From: Pseudomonas urmiensis
GTDB taxonomy: Bacteria > Pseudomonadota > Gammaproteobacteria > Pseudomonadales > Pseudomonadaceae
NCBI RefSeq assembly: GCF_014268815.2
Contig: NZ_JABWRE020000001.1
Coordinates: 3,043,001 to 3,107,000 of the forward strand
Length of the DNA stretch: 64,000 nucleotides
Reading direction: 5' to 3'
Position numbers and translations under genes: made by a program. Below the pieces are notes generated by a model. It saw only the letters and a list, made by a program, of their open reading frames with translations. It was not told the origin of the DNA and searched no databases. Of the stretch, positions 28,606 to 37,432 are shown one piece after another; within the stretch, counting starts at the first letter, position 1; every line of letters begins with the position of its first letter.

Positions 28606-30369
28606 TTAAATCGAGGTGAACTGCAGCTGGGCAAGCCTGGCGTAGAGCGGGTTTTCCTCGACCAATTGCCGGTGGCTGCCCACCGCGACGATCCGGCCTT
28701 TGTCGATCACCGCAATCCGCTCGGCGTGCTGCACGGTGGCGAGCCGATGAGCGATCACCAGCGTTGTGCGCCCCGCCATGAGGCTCGGCAAGGCCTGCTG
28801 GATCAGGTGTTCGCTTTGCGCATCCAAGGCACTGGTGGCCTCGTCGAGCAGCAGTATCGGCGCATCGACCAGAAGCGCCCGGGCAATCGCCAGGCGTTGC
28901 CGCTGGCCGCCAGACAGGCCGATGCCACCCTCCCCGAGCAACGTTTGATAGCCTTGGGGCAGTTGCTGGATGAATTCATGAGCATGCGCGCCACGCGCTG
29001 CCGCCTCGACTTCGGCAAAGCTGGCATCAGGGCGACCGTAGCGGATGTTGGCCTCCACCGTGCCGCGAAATAGCGCTGGGTTTTGCGCCACCAAGGCAAA
29101 CTGGCGGCGCAAGGCAGATGGCTCAAGTGCCGTCAGCGGCTGGCCATCGAGCAGAATCGCCCCCTGTTGCGGGTCGTAGAAACGCAGCAGCAGGTCGAAC
29201 AAGGTCGATTTGCCCGCCCCTGAGGGACCGACCAATGCCAGTGTCTGCCCCGGCTCGACAAGCAGGTCCAAGCCATCCAAAGCCGCTACCGTCGGCCGTG
29301 ATGGATAGGCAAAAACCACCTCACGCAGCTCGATACGGCCGCTAGCTCGCTCACCGGGTTGGGCAACTGCGCCGACCGGAGCGAGGATCGCACTCTGCGC
29401 CGCCAGCAACTCGGCAATACGTTCTGCCGCACCCGCCGCACGCTGTAGCTCACCGATCACCTCACTAAGGGTGCCGAAGGCACTGCCGACGATCAGGCTA
29501 TAAAACACGAAAGCTGCCAACTCACCCGCTGAGATACGTCCGGCGATCACATCCATGCCGCCCACCCAGAGCATCACCCCCACCGCGCCCAGCACCAGCA
29601 CGATCACCAAGGTGATCAACCACGCGCGTTGGGCAATGCGTCGCCGCGCGACAGTGAACGCAGCCTCTACCGTCTCAGCGAAGCGCTCGCGATCCAACGG
29701 CTGATGGTTGTAGGCCTGCACCGTCTTGATCTGGCCGAGCGTCTCGGCCACGTAGCTGCCGACATCGGCCACCCGATCCTGGCTCTGGCGCGACAGGCTG
29801 CGTACCCGCCGACCGAACAACAGAATCGGCGCCAACACCAACGGCAAAGCCAGCACCACGATACTGGTGAGCTTGGGGTTGGTGATGAACAGCAGCACCA
29901 CGCCACCCAGCACCATCAGAGCATTACGCAGGAACATCGACAGCGACGAGCCGATCACCGATTGCAGGAGCGTTGTATCAGCGGTCAAGCGCGACTGAAT
30001 CTCCGAGCTGCGGTTGTCTTCGAAAAAACCGGGGTGCAAGCCGATCAGGTGATCGAACACGGCCCGGCGGATATCAGCCACGCAGCGCTCACCAATCCAC
30101 GACACCAGGTAGAAACGGCTGAAGGTGCCCACTGCCAAGGCGACCACCAGCAGCATGAACAGGCCCAGGGTCTGGTTGAGCTGGTGGGCCGAACCGGTCA
30201 TGAAGCCCTGGTCCACCAGCAGGCGAATGCCCTGCCCCATCGACAAAGTAATCCCCGCAGTGACCACTAGCGCCAGCAAAGCCAGGAGCATCTGCTTGCG
30301 GTACGGTTGCAGGAACTGCCAGCCCAGGCGCAAGGCGCGGCGCTGACGTGAAGTAACGGAATCGGGCAT
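28606..30369 (-). CDS. ABC exporter, fused permease and ATPase (MsbA/LmrA type)
   Basis: 587 residues with an N-terminal six-helix exporter domain (about residues 20-310) and a C-terminal ATPase. The ATPase has Walker A GPSGAGKST, signature LSGGQRQRLAIARAL, Walker B ILLLDEATSALD and the H-loop IAHRLATV. It is a half-transporter that works as a homodimer in the inner membrane. The substrate (lipid, drug or peptide) cannot be told. The ATG at 30369 is chosen; one 12 bases upstream is equally open. It is a single gene with its own terminator. Confidence 0.92.
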   Translation of the reverse strand: MPDSVTSRQRRALRLGWQFLQPYRKQMLLALLALVVTAGITLSMGQGIRLLVDQGFMTGSAHQLNQTLGLFMLLVVALAVGTFSRFYLVSWIGERCVADIRRAVFDHLIGLHPGFFEDNRSSEIQSRLTADTTLLQSVIGSSLSMFLRNALMVLGGVVLLFITNPKLTSIVVLALPLVLAPILLFGRRVRSLSRQSQDRVADVGSYVAETLGQIKTVQAYNHQPLDRERFAETVEAAFTVARRRIAQRAWLITLVIVLVLGAVGVMLWVGGMDVIAGRISAGELAAFVFYSLIVGSAFGTLSEVIGELQRAAGAAERIAELLAAQSAILAPVGAVAQPGERASGRIELREVVFAYPSRPTVAALDGLDLLVEPGQTLALVGPSGAGKSTLFDLLLRFYDPQQGAILLDGQPLTALEPSALRRQFALVAQNPALFRGTVEANIRYGRPDASFAEVEAAARGAHAHEFIQQLPQGYQTLLGEGGIGLSGGQRQRLAIARALLVDAPILLLDEATSALDAQSEHLIQQALPSLMAGRTTLVIAHRLATVQHAERIAVIDKGRIVAVGSHRQLVEENPLYARLAQLQFTSI

Positions 30370-30636
30370 GACGCAGATCATCTAGCCAAGGAAGCGCTCA
30401 GCCTACCATTCATCTACACGGGCGGAACTCAGGCCTCTTGCAGTGGATCGCATTAATGACCGGGGCATGTCCGATGGCAAGCTTGCGCCAGTGGCTATAG
30501 CTTATCGTTCTAAAGTGCTTCTGGAGCTTTGCCGCGGTTTCTGATGGACTGTCCATGTCGTGACGCCCAAGGAGCTGTCACAGGCCAGTCACGGCAAGGG
30601 GATACCCTGAGCTTGAACCTGATGAGGAGACAGGAA

Positions 30637-30810
30637 ATGAGCTTGCAACATAGCAGCGAAACGCCCAAGACCACCAAGCCACAGCACGACCTGGATTGCG
30701 GCTCGATTATCGATGCCCAGGGCCGCGAGGTGCCGATCACCGATGAGATGATCAAAAAGGCTTGCGAAGACCTGGAAAAAAGCCGCGTCGAACGCTCGAA
30801 CAAGGCCTGA
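30637..30810 (+). CDS. PA1571-family small protein
   Basis: A 57-residue soluble protein, start MSLQHSSETPKTTKPQHDLD, with a strong AGGAG/AGGA region before the ATG. It contains the segment DCGSIIDAQGREVPITDEMI and a charged C-terminus. It resembles small PA1571-type proteins found in Pseudomonas; no function is known to me. A good terminator follows. Upstream in-frame starts lack ribosome sites. Confidence 0.8.
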   Translation: MSLQHSSETPKTTKPQHDLDCGSIIDAQGREVPITDEMIKKACEDLEKSRVERSNKA

Positions 30811-30826
30811 TACACAGAATTGACTC

Positions 30827-30851
30827 AACCCGGCGCATGCGCCGGGTTTTT
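30827..30851 (+). terminator. Rho-independent terminator
   Basis: The stem AACCCGGCGC (30827-30836) pairs with GCGCCGGGTT (30839-30848) and is followed by further T residues. It ends the PA1571-family gene and lies just before the convergent end of pdxB. Confidence 0.9.
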
Positions 30852-30888
30852 ATTGGGCGATACATAAGCCTCGCGGGACAAGGCCCAA

Positions 30889-32031
30889 TCAGACCAGCAC
30901 AGCCCCCAACGCATTGACCATCTGCGCCAACTGCGGCGACTCGCCCCGCAACTTCACTGCCAGCCCCTCGATCTCGCGCCGCTGTGGGTAATGCTTGCGC
31001 AGCAAGTCGAACGTCGCCCGCTGCTCGACCGGATCTTCACTGAGGCTGCGACGAAAATCAGCGTCGTCTCGGCGTGGGTCATACACCGCCCGGCACAAGG
31101 TCGCCAGGGCCCAGGCGGGGTCACTGCTGGCATTGAGTTCGATCTGCGCAAGGGCAGGTTCGGGTAACAAGTCCGCCAACTGCACCTGCTCAGCCTCACC
31201 ACGCACCTTGCACAACGCCTGGTAGATCTGCGCAGTGCCACGCTGTTTGCCATCCAGGCTGTAGCCGGCGATATGCGGCGTGGCCAAGGTGCACAGGTCA
31301 GCCAGGTCGAGATCGACCTCAGGCTCGCGCTCCCAGACGTCCAGCACCGCATGCACGTCGTCACGCTCCAGCAGCAGATCGCGCAGGGCCTGGTTATCCA
31401 CTACCGGTCCGCGGCTGGCGTTGATCAGCCAGGCGCCCGGACGCAACTGCGCCAGTTGCTCGCGCCCCAGCAAGTGCCAGGTGCTGTGCTCAGCGTCGCG
31501 CTGTAGCGGCGTGTGCAGGCTGATCACATCACACTGTTCAAGCAGCGTTTGCAGGTCGACGAAGTCACCCCCTTCAGCGGCCTGGCGCGGCGGATCGCAG
31601 ACCAGCACCTTCCAGCCCAGGCCATGAAGAACGCGCACCAGGCGCTCACCGACCTGCCCTGCGCCGACCACGCCATAGACCCGCTCGGCGAGGTTTTCGC
31701 CATCGAGCTCAGCCAGCGTCAGCAGACTGCCCAGCACGTAATCGACCACGCCGCGGGCGTTGCAGCCCGGTGCACTGCTCCAGTGGATGCCAGCTTGGGC
31801 GAAGTAATCCAGGTCCAGATGATCGGTGCCGATGGTGCAGGTGCCGACGAAGCGCACCTTACTGCCCTGCAGCAGTTGCCGGTCGACGCGAGTCACCGAG
31901 CGTACCAGCAGCACGTCAGCGTCCTTGACGCACTGCGCGTCGATGCTGCGTCCGGGATAACGGCGGATCTCGCCAAATCCGGCAAAAAAGGCATCGAGCA
32001 GCGGGATATTCTCGTCGGCAACTATCAGCAT
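30889..32031 (-). CDS. pdxB: Erythronate-4-phosphate dehydrogenase
   Basis: 380 residues, the standard PdxB length. It oxidises 4-phosphoerythronate in the DXP-dependent pyridoxal phosphate pathway. The NAD-binding motif is [20 protein letters not shown]. The catalytic Arg is in [10 protein letters not shown], the Glu in [10 protein letters not shown] and the His in TPHIAGYS. The C-terminal PdxB dimerisation domain (about residues 290-380) separates it from other D-2-hydroxyacid dehydrogenases. It follows tusA by 60 bases on the same strand. Confidence 0.97.
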   Translation of the reverse strand: MLIVADENIPLLDAFFAGFGEIRRYPGRSIDAQCVKDADVLLVRSVTRVDRQLLQGSKVRFVGTCTIGTDHLDLDYFAQAGIHWSSAPGCNARGVVDYVLGSLLTLAELDGENLAERVYGVVGAGQVGERLVRVLHGLGWKVLVCDPPRQAAEGGDFVDLQTLLEQCDVISLHTPLQRDAEHSTWHLLGREQLAQLRPGAWLINASRGPVVDNQALRDLLLERDDVHAVLDVWEREPEVDLDLADLCTLATPHIAGYSLDGKQRGTAQIYQALCKVRGEAEQVQLADLLPEPALAQIELNASSDPAWALATLCRAVYDPRRDDADFRRSLSEDPVEQRATFDLLRKHYPQRREIEGLAVKLRGESPQLAQMVNALGAVLV

Positions 32032-32091
32032 GGCGCTCTCCTGTCAGGGGAACGCAGTGTAGGCGCTACGGCGGGCTCGATCCAGCGCGGT

Positions 32092-32334
32092 TCAGTCGGC
32101 CTTCTTGCGGATCCAGTACAGGTAGGTGCCGGCCTGCTCTTGCTGTTCGAGCAGCTCGTGCCCCAGGAAGGTACAGAACTTAGGGATGTCGCGGCGGGTC
32201 GACGGGTCGGTGGCGATCACCTTGAGCAGGCCGCCAGCGGCCAGGTTGCGTACGTGCTGATGCAACATCATTACCGGCTCCGGGCAGTTCAGGCCGGAGG
32301 CGTCGAGGACGGCGTCAGGGGTGAAATCGGTCAT
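32092..32334 (-). CDS. tusA: Sulfurtransferase TusA
   Basis: 80 residues. It carries sulfur as persulfide for tRNA 2-thiouridine and other uses. The active cysteine is Cys17 in the CPxP motif ([12 protein letters not shown]). GGAG lies 7 bases before the ATG. It is upstream of pdxB on the same strand and divergent from the siderophore-interacting protein gene. Confidence 0.95.
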   Translation of the reverse strand: MTDFTPDAVLDASGLNCPEPVMMLHQHVRNLAAGGLLKVIATDPSTRRDIPKFCTFLGHELLEQQEQAGTYLYWIRKKAD

Positions 32335-32483
32335 GGGCTACTCCGCGGATGGGTGCCCATTGTCGCTCAAGCGCGAACCAAGGGCCATCCTCATCAGCCA
32401 GGTCACCCGCGCAGGTCTGCGCTAATTCGTTGCAGTGCCCGGTCGTCCCTTTAGTACCTTCCTCTACGCACGAGGTACAACTG

Positions 32484-33416
32484 ATGACCTCCTTCCTGTC
32501 CGGCCTGATCCGCCGGAGCAAGGCAACGGCCTATCGCATTTTCGACATCCAGCTCAAAGCCATCCAACCGCTAAGCCCTTCGCTGTGCCGTTATGTGTTT
32601 AGCGGAGAAGACGTGCGCCTGATGAGCACCCTGGCACCTGATCAACGGGTCAAGGTGTTCTTCCCCTCGCCCTCTGGCCAACCGCCGAAGCTGCCCAAGG
32701 ACGGCCAATGGCAACAGGCCCGGCGCAACCTGGCCGCCGCACACACGCCGCCGATGCGCACCTACACCCTCCGCAGCCTGGACCGTGAGACAGGCGAAGT
32801 CGCGATAGATTTCGTCCTGCATGGCGTCAATGGCCCCGCCTCGGCCTGGGCCACCCAGGCGCGCATCGGTGATTGCCTACAGATGGTTGCACCCAACCTG
32901 GTCTACCGGGGAGACCCGGGAGGTTATGAGTGGAAGCTTCCACAGGCGGTCAAGCGGGTACTGCTGGTGGGCGATGAAACCGCGCTACCGGCGATTGGGG
33001 GCATTCTCGAACAATTGGCCGAAACCCAACCTGAACTGCCTGTCGAGGCCTTTATCGAGGTGCCGTTGCAAGCCGACTGCCTAGCGCTTTCGCACAGCCC
33101 CGCCACTCACCTGCACTGGTTGCCGCGCGACTTGCTGCGCTGCGATCACGTGCATGCCATGAGCCATGCTGTTCGCGAGTTGGCCACACTGCCAAGCACG
33201 GTCGCCCCAGCAGCGGTAAAGCTGGAAGAGGTGGACATCGAACAGCGCATCTTGTGGGAACTGGCCAGCGGCGAGAGCAACGAGTTCTATGCCTGGGTCG
33301 CTGGCGAATCGGCCACGGTCATGGACATTCGCCGCTATCTGATCAAGGAGCGCGGGCTGGATCGCAATAGCCTGACATTGATGGGCTATTGGCGTGCCGG
33401 GCGCAGTTTTGAATAG
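32484..33416 (+). CDS. Siderophore-interacting FAD-binding protein (ferric-chelate reductase)
   Basis: 310 residues of the SIP/ViuB family, which reduces iron in imported ferric siderophores. The FAD-binding motif RxYTxR is present as MRTYTLRSL. The NAD(P)H-binding half has LLVGDETALPAIGGILEQL and the C-terminal ESATVMDIRRYLIKERGL. The start MTSFLSGLIRR has GAGGT 9 bases upstream. I see no Fur box in the 150-base divergent promoter region, which is odd for an iron gene. Neighbouring genes are not siderophore genes. Confidence 0.92.
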   Translation: MTSFLSGLIRRSKATAYRIFDIQLKAIQPLSPSLCRYVFSGEDVRLMSTLAPDQRVKVFFPSPSGQPPKLPKDGQWQQARRNLAAAHTPPMRTYTLRSLDRETGEVAIDFVLHGVNGPASAWATQARIGDCLQMVAPNLVYRGDPGGYEWKLPQAVKRVLLVGDETALPAIGGILEQLAETQPELPVEAFIEVPLQADCLALSHSPATHLHWLPRDLLRCDHVHAMSHAVRELATLPSTVAPAAVKLEEVDIEQRILWELASGESNEFYAWVAGESATVMDIRRYLIKERGLDRNSLTLMGYWRAGRSFE

Positions 33417-33498
33417 CGCTGGGCTGACGAGCCATTGGCGCCTGACAGCAGGTCTTGGCCCCTTCATGCTTTTGCGCGGTGAAGAGGCCTGCTGACGA

Positions 33499-34821
33499 TC
33501 AGTGTCCCGAACGTGCGGGCACCTGCAGCCAGACCCGCAAGCCATCGCTGCGGCTGTCAAAGCGCAAACTACCGGCGCAGCGCTGGACAATCGCCTGAAC
33601 GATCGCCAAGCCCAAGCCACAGCCACCGCTCTGGCTGTTGCGCCAGAAGCGTTCAGTCAGGTGCTCAAGATCACCGTCCTTGATCCCTGGGCCATGGTCG
33701 CGAACCATGAAGCCGACCTGCCCATCGGCCATCTGCAACTCCAGCTCCACGGGCGCATCCCCGCCATGACGCAGGGCGTTGTCGAGCAGATTGCGCAGCG
33801 CCGCCACCGCCAGCGGTGCCGGCATACCGAGGTAGATCCGGGTGGCGTCTTCCGGCAAGCGCACAATGATCCGCCGGTTATCCCCCCCACCGGCATCCTG
33901 CACGGCTTGGCGTGCGACCTGCTCGGCACTGCACTGCACGCCATCGTCGAAGGACAGGCTGCCCTCTACCCGGGCCAGCAGCAGCAACTGCTCCAAGGTG
34001 CGATGCATGCGATCTGCGCCCTGCTCGGCATGCGCCAGGGCCTGATCACGCACGACGCCGTCGGTCATCTGCGCCACTTGCAGGTGGGTCTTGATCGCGG
34101 TCAGCGGACTGCGCAGCTCGTGGGCGGCGTCGTCCGTCAGGCGCCGCTCACGCTCAAGCGTCTGAGCGATCCGCAAGAACAACTGGTTCTGGGTTTCGAG
34201 CAAGGGCTGCAGCTCGCTGGGCATACCCGCCACCTGCAACGGCTCGACACTATCGGCACGTCGCTTGCGCAAGGCATCGCGCATTCGATTGAGCGGCTCC
34301 AGGCCCTTGCCCAGGCCGATCCAGAGCAAACCGAGACTACCGAGCAGCGCCATCAGCACCGGTGCCGAGGCGGCCAGCAGGATCGACTGGTTCAGTGCCT
34401 CTCGCTCCTGGTGACGGTCAGCGGTGGTGATGCGCACATCGCCATGGTTGTAGGTGAAGGTGCGCCAGCGGGCGTCATCGATGGTCTGATCGCGAAAGCC
34501 GCTGCGCTGGTCATCCATGGCGCCGTCGTGCTTGTGATTGCTGGCGAGGATCTCGCCGCGCAGCGAGCTGACCTGGCAGGCCATGCCATCCGGTACGCTG
34601 AGCTGATCGGCGGAAAAGTGCGCATCCTCGCCCTTGGCCGCCAGCGGTTGCGGCAGCTGGTCGATCAGCCCGGCGACCATGCGCGCCGAGGCCACCAGGC
34701 GCTGGTCGAGGGAAAACATCATCTGCTGGCGCAGGTCGCGCAACATCCACGCCGCCGCCAGCGCCCAGATCAGGATGAAAGCGCTGCCCAGGATCAGCGA
34801 CAGACGCACACGCAAGCTCAT
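33499..34821 (-). CDS. Sensor histidine kinase, OmpR-system type (QseC/PmrB-like)
   Basis: 440 residues. A helix at about 8-27 and another at about 147-170 flank a periplasmic domain of roughly 120 residues with one cysteine (Cys82). The HisKA box DDAAHELRSPLTAIKTH holds His234. The ATPase domain shows LRNLLDNALRHGG, DHGPGIKDG and GGCGLGLAIVQAIV. It overlaps its regulator gene by 4 bases (ATGA). The pair is divergent from the dsbD operon, the order known in P. aeruginosa (PA2479-PA2480, from memory), so it probably controls those genes in response to envelope thiol stress. Confidence 0.93.
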   Translation of the reverse strand: MSLRVRLSLILGSAFILIWALAAAWMLRDLRQQMMFSLDQRLVASARMVAGLIDQLPQPLAAKGEDAHFSADQLSVPDGMACQVSSLRGEILASNHKHDGAMDDQRSGFRDQTIDDARWRTFTYNHGDVRITTADRHQEREALNQSILLAASAPVLMALLGSLGLLWIGLGKGLEPLNRMRDALRKRRADSVEPLQVAGMPSELQPLLETQNQLFLRIAQTLERERRLTDDAAHELRSPLTAIKTHLQVAQMTDGVVRDQALAHAEQGADRMHRTLEQLLLLARVEGSLSFDDGVQCSAEQVARQAVQDAGGGDNRRIIVRLPEDATRIYLGMPAPLAVAALRNLLDNALRHGGDAPVELELQMADGQVGFMVRDHGPGIKDGDLEHLTERFWRNSQSGGCGLGLAIVQAIVQRCAGSLRFDSRSDGLRVWLQVPARSGH

Positions 34822-35501
34822 GGGGCAATCTCTTCAGGTGCCTGCGCCGGGCCCAGGCGATAGCCGAGGCCGCGAACGGTCTCGACGATGCTGTTGCCAA
34901 GCTTGCGCCGCAGGTGATGGATGTGAACGTTCAGCGCATTGCTCTCTACCTCATCGCTGAAGCCGTAGACGCAATCCTTGAGTTGTTCGCTGGAGAGCAC
35001 TCGCCCCGGATTCTGCAGCAGCGCCTGGAGCAAGGCCTGCTCGCGCCGCGACAGGTCTACCGGTTGGCCGGCCAGGGTCGCTTCGCAACTGCTGGGGTCA
35101 TAGTGCAGAGGACCGTGCTCGATGATGTTGACCGCACGCCCAGCCATGCGCCGCATCAGAGTGTGCAAGCGGGCGGCCAATTCGCGCAGGTCGAACGGCT
35201 TGAGCAGGTAATCGTCGGCACCGGCCTGCAGCCCGTCGACCCGGTCGGTCACGGCATCGCGGGCGGTCAGCACCAAGACCGGCAGCGTCTCGCCTTGCTG
35301 ACGCAAGCGGCGCAGAAGCTTCAGGCCATCTTCGTCAGGCAGCCCCAAGTCGAGGATCATCACATCGAACTGCGCGGCCTTGAGCAACGCCTGCGCCGAA
35401 GAAGCATTGGCCACCCGATCCACGGTCAGACCCTGGGCGGTGAGGCCCGCGCAGATGCCACTGGCGATCAGGTCGTCGTCCTCGCAGAGCAGTACGTGCA
35501 T
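34818..35501 (-). CDS. Response regulator, OmpR family
   Basis: 227 residues with a receiver (acceptor Asp51 in DVMILDLGLPDEDG, Lys in YLLKPFDL) and a winged-helix DNA-binding domain (LSRREQALLQALLQNPGRVL, NALNVHIHHLRRKLG). GGAG lies 9 bases before the ATG. It is the first gene of the two-gene operon. An 11-base-phased direct repeat before the divergent dsbD gene fits the binding-site form of this family. Confidence 0.94.
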   Translation of the reverse strand: MHVLLCEDDDLIASGICAGLTAQGLTVDRVANASSAQALLKAAQFDVMILDLGLPDEDGLKLLRRLRQQGETLPVLVLTARDAVTDRVDGLQAGADDYLLKPFDLRELAARLHTLMRRMAGRAVNIIEHGPLHYDPSSCEATLAGQPVDLSRREQALLQALLQNPGRVLSSEQLKDCVYGFSDEVESNALNVHIHHLRRKLGNSIVETVRGLGYRLGPAQAPEEIAP

Positions 35502-35617
35502 GGGGTGGTCTCCAATAGGGGGGTGAGTATTGCGCCACAAGGTGATTAAGTGAGGATTATGACCGCTGGTACGCGGTTCGTCGCGGCTGGGCATCCGCCA
35601 TTGCCGCTCAGGGCGCA

Positions 35618-35653
35618 TGAGTAACTCCCCCGAATCAATAGGTGAGTAATTCC
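35618..35653. repeat. Direct repeat TGAGTAAYTCC
   Basis: TGAGTAACTCC (35618-35628) and TGAGTAATTCC (35643-35653) recur 25 bases apart in the divergent region of the two-component system and dsbD. A related TGAGTATT is at 35524. They may be regulator sites. Confidence 0.5.
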
Positions 35654-35654
35654 G

Positions 35655-35671
35655 GGTTAACTCTCGGTTAA
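35655..35671 (+). promoter_or_regulatory. GGTTAA-N5-GGTTAA direct repeat, likely OmpR-family regulator box
   Basis: Two identical GGTTAA hexamers 11 bases apart, 49 bases before the dsbD start. PmrA/QseB-type regulators bind direct TTAA-bearing half-sites with 5-base gaps. The neighbouring regulator is of this family. Confidence 0.6.
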
Positions 35672-35719
35672 TCGGCCCAGGCCAGCATGGCCGCTTATCT
35701 GCATTACCAAGGCCAAGAC

Positions 35720-37432
35720 ATGCGCGTTTTCCTGATCATCCTGACCTTTCTGCTGGCGGGGCCTCTGCAGGCCAATCCGTTCGACGTCAAACCTGACTTC
35801 CTGCCCGTCAACCAAGCGTTCGTCCTCACCCACGACCGCCTGCCATCAGGCCAGATGCGCGTACATTTCCAGATCAAGGAAGGCTACTACCTCTATCAGA
35901 AACGGCTGAAGTTCGACGGCCTGCCTCCCGCCCAACACCCGCAACTGCCAGCCGCGCTGAACCATCACGACGAGTTCTTCGGCGACAGCGCGATCTACCG
36001 CAGCGAGCTTGAACTGCTGTTGCCGGCCGAAGCCAGCGGCCAGCTGCGCCTGGGCTGGCAGGGCTGCGCTGATGCCGGCCTGTGCTACCCGCCGCAAACG
36101 ACCGCCATCGATCTAGGCAACAGCAGCAGCGCAACAGTCGCCGACCAAGCCAGCGACCAGGCCCTAGCCAGCAACCTGCAGCAGGACAATCTGCTCTGGG
36201 GTCTGCTGGCCTTCTTCGGCCTGGGCCTGCTGCTGGCGTTCACCCCCTGCTCGCTGCCAATGCTGCCGATCCTGGCGGGGCTGGTCCTGGGCAACGGCGC
36301 CAGCGCCCGGCGTGGCTGGCTGCTGGCGGGGGTCTATGTGCTGAGCATGGCGCTGGTCTACGCAGGCCTGGGCGTAGTCGCCGCACTGCTGGGCGCCAGC
36401 CTGCAAGCGTGGCTGCAACAACCCTGGCTGTTGGGCAGCCTGGCCGGGCTGTTCGTGCTGCTCGCGTTGCCCATGTTTGGCGCTTTCGAGCTGCAATTGC
36501 CCACGGCCCTGCGCGACCGCCTCGATCGCGCAGGGCAAGGCACGCGTGGCGGCAACCTGTACGGCGCGGCGCTGCTCGGTGCGCTGTCCGGCTTGCTGAT
36601 GGGGCCATGCATGACCGCGCCGCTGGCCGGTGCGCTGCTCTACATCGCGCAGAGTGGCGATGTGCTGCATGGCGCGCTGGTACTGTTCAGCCTGGGCTTG
36701 GGCATGGGTGTGCCACTGCTGTTGCTGGTGACCTTGGGCAACCGCTATCTGCCACGCCCAGGCGCCTGGATGAACCTGGTCAAAGGTCTGTTCGGCTTCG
36801 TGTTCCTGGCCATGGCGCTGTACACCGTGCGCACCCTGCTGCCCGCTCCACTGCTGCTGGGCCTTAGCGGCAGCTGGTTGATCGCCCTGGGCTGGGCGAC
36901 TTGGCCCGCCCTGCAGCGTCTGCCTGCGCTGCGTGCGATTCCCTTGCTCGGCGCACTGTGGGGCGGACTATTGCTGGTTGGCGCCGCTGCTGGCAGTAGC
37001 GACCTGTGGCAACCCTTGCAGCCGTTCGCCGGCAGCAATACGCCGGCTGCGGCTAAGGCCGAGGATGCCTTCATCACTGTCAGCCGACCCGAAGACCTGC
37101 AACGCGAACTGGATGCCGCCAAGGGCCGTGGCCAATGGGTGCTGGTCGACTACTATGCCGACTGGTGCGTGTCGTGCAAGGTCATGGAGAAACAGGTCTT
37201 CGCCCGGGCCGATGTGCTCAACAGCCTGGCCGGTGTGCACCTGCTGCGCCTGGACGTAACCGCCGACAGCCCAGCTAGCCGGGCACTGCTGCAACGCTAT
37301 CAGGTGCCCGGTCCGCCAAGCCTGATCTGGATCGGCCCAGAAGGGAACGAGCGCCGTGCGCGGCGCATCACCGGTGAAGTGGATGCGAGCGGTTTTCTGC
37401 AACATTGGGCACAGACCAGGAGCCAAGGCTGA
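35720..37432 (+). CDS. dsbD: Thiol:disulfide interchange protein DsbD
   Basis: 570 residues. It carries reducing power from cytoplasmic thioredoxin across the inner membrane to periplasmic partners. A signal peptide (MRVFLIILTFLLAGPLQA) precedes the alpha domain with its cysteine pair in GCADAGLCYPP. Eight or so membrane helices follow with the pair in FTPCSLPML and GPCMTAPL. The C-terminal thioredoxin domain has DWCVSCK. All three redox pairs are intact. An ATG 33 bases earlier is open but spoils the signal peptide. It leads an operon with tlpA and dsbG. Pseudomonas has a second DsbD, so this is probably the dsbD2 type. Confidence 0.95.
   Translation: MRVFLIILTFLLAGPLQANPFDVKPDFLPVNQAFVLTHDRLPSGQMRVHFQIKEGYYLYQKRLKFDGLPPAQHPQLPAALNHHDEFFGDSAIYRSELELLLPAEASGQLRLGWQGCADAGLCYPPQTTAIDLGNSSSATVADQASDQALASNLQQDNLLWGLLAFFGLGLLLAFTPCSLPMLPILAGLVLGNGASARRGWLLAGVYVLSMALVYAGLGVVAALLGASLQAWLQQPWLLGSLAGLFVLLALPMFGAFELQLPTALRDRLDRAGQGTRGGNLYGAALLGALSGLLMGPCMTAPLAGALLYIAQSGDVLHGALVLFSLGLGMGVPLLLLVTLGNRYLPRPGAWMNLVKGLFGFVFLAMALYTVRTLLPAPLLLGLSGSWLIALGWATWPALQRLPALRAIPLLGALWGGLLLVGAAAGSSDLWQPLQPFAGSNTPAAAKAEDAFITVSRPEDLQRELDAAKGRGQWVLVDYYADWCVSCKVMEKQVFARADVLNSLAGVHLLRLDVTADSPASRALLQRYQVPGPPSLIWIGPEGNERRARRITGEVDASGFLQHWAQTRSQG

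Noticed and set aside
32335..32483. Fur box before the siderophore-interacting protein gene
   Set aside because: No stretch resembling GATAATGATAATCATTATC is found in the divergent region.
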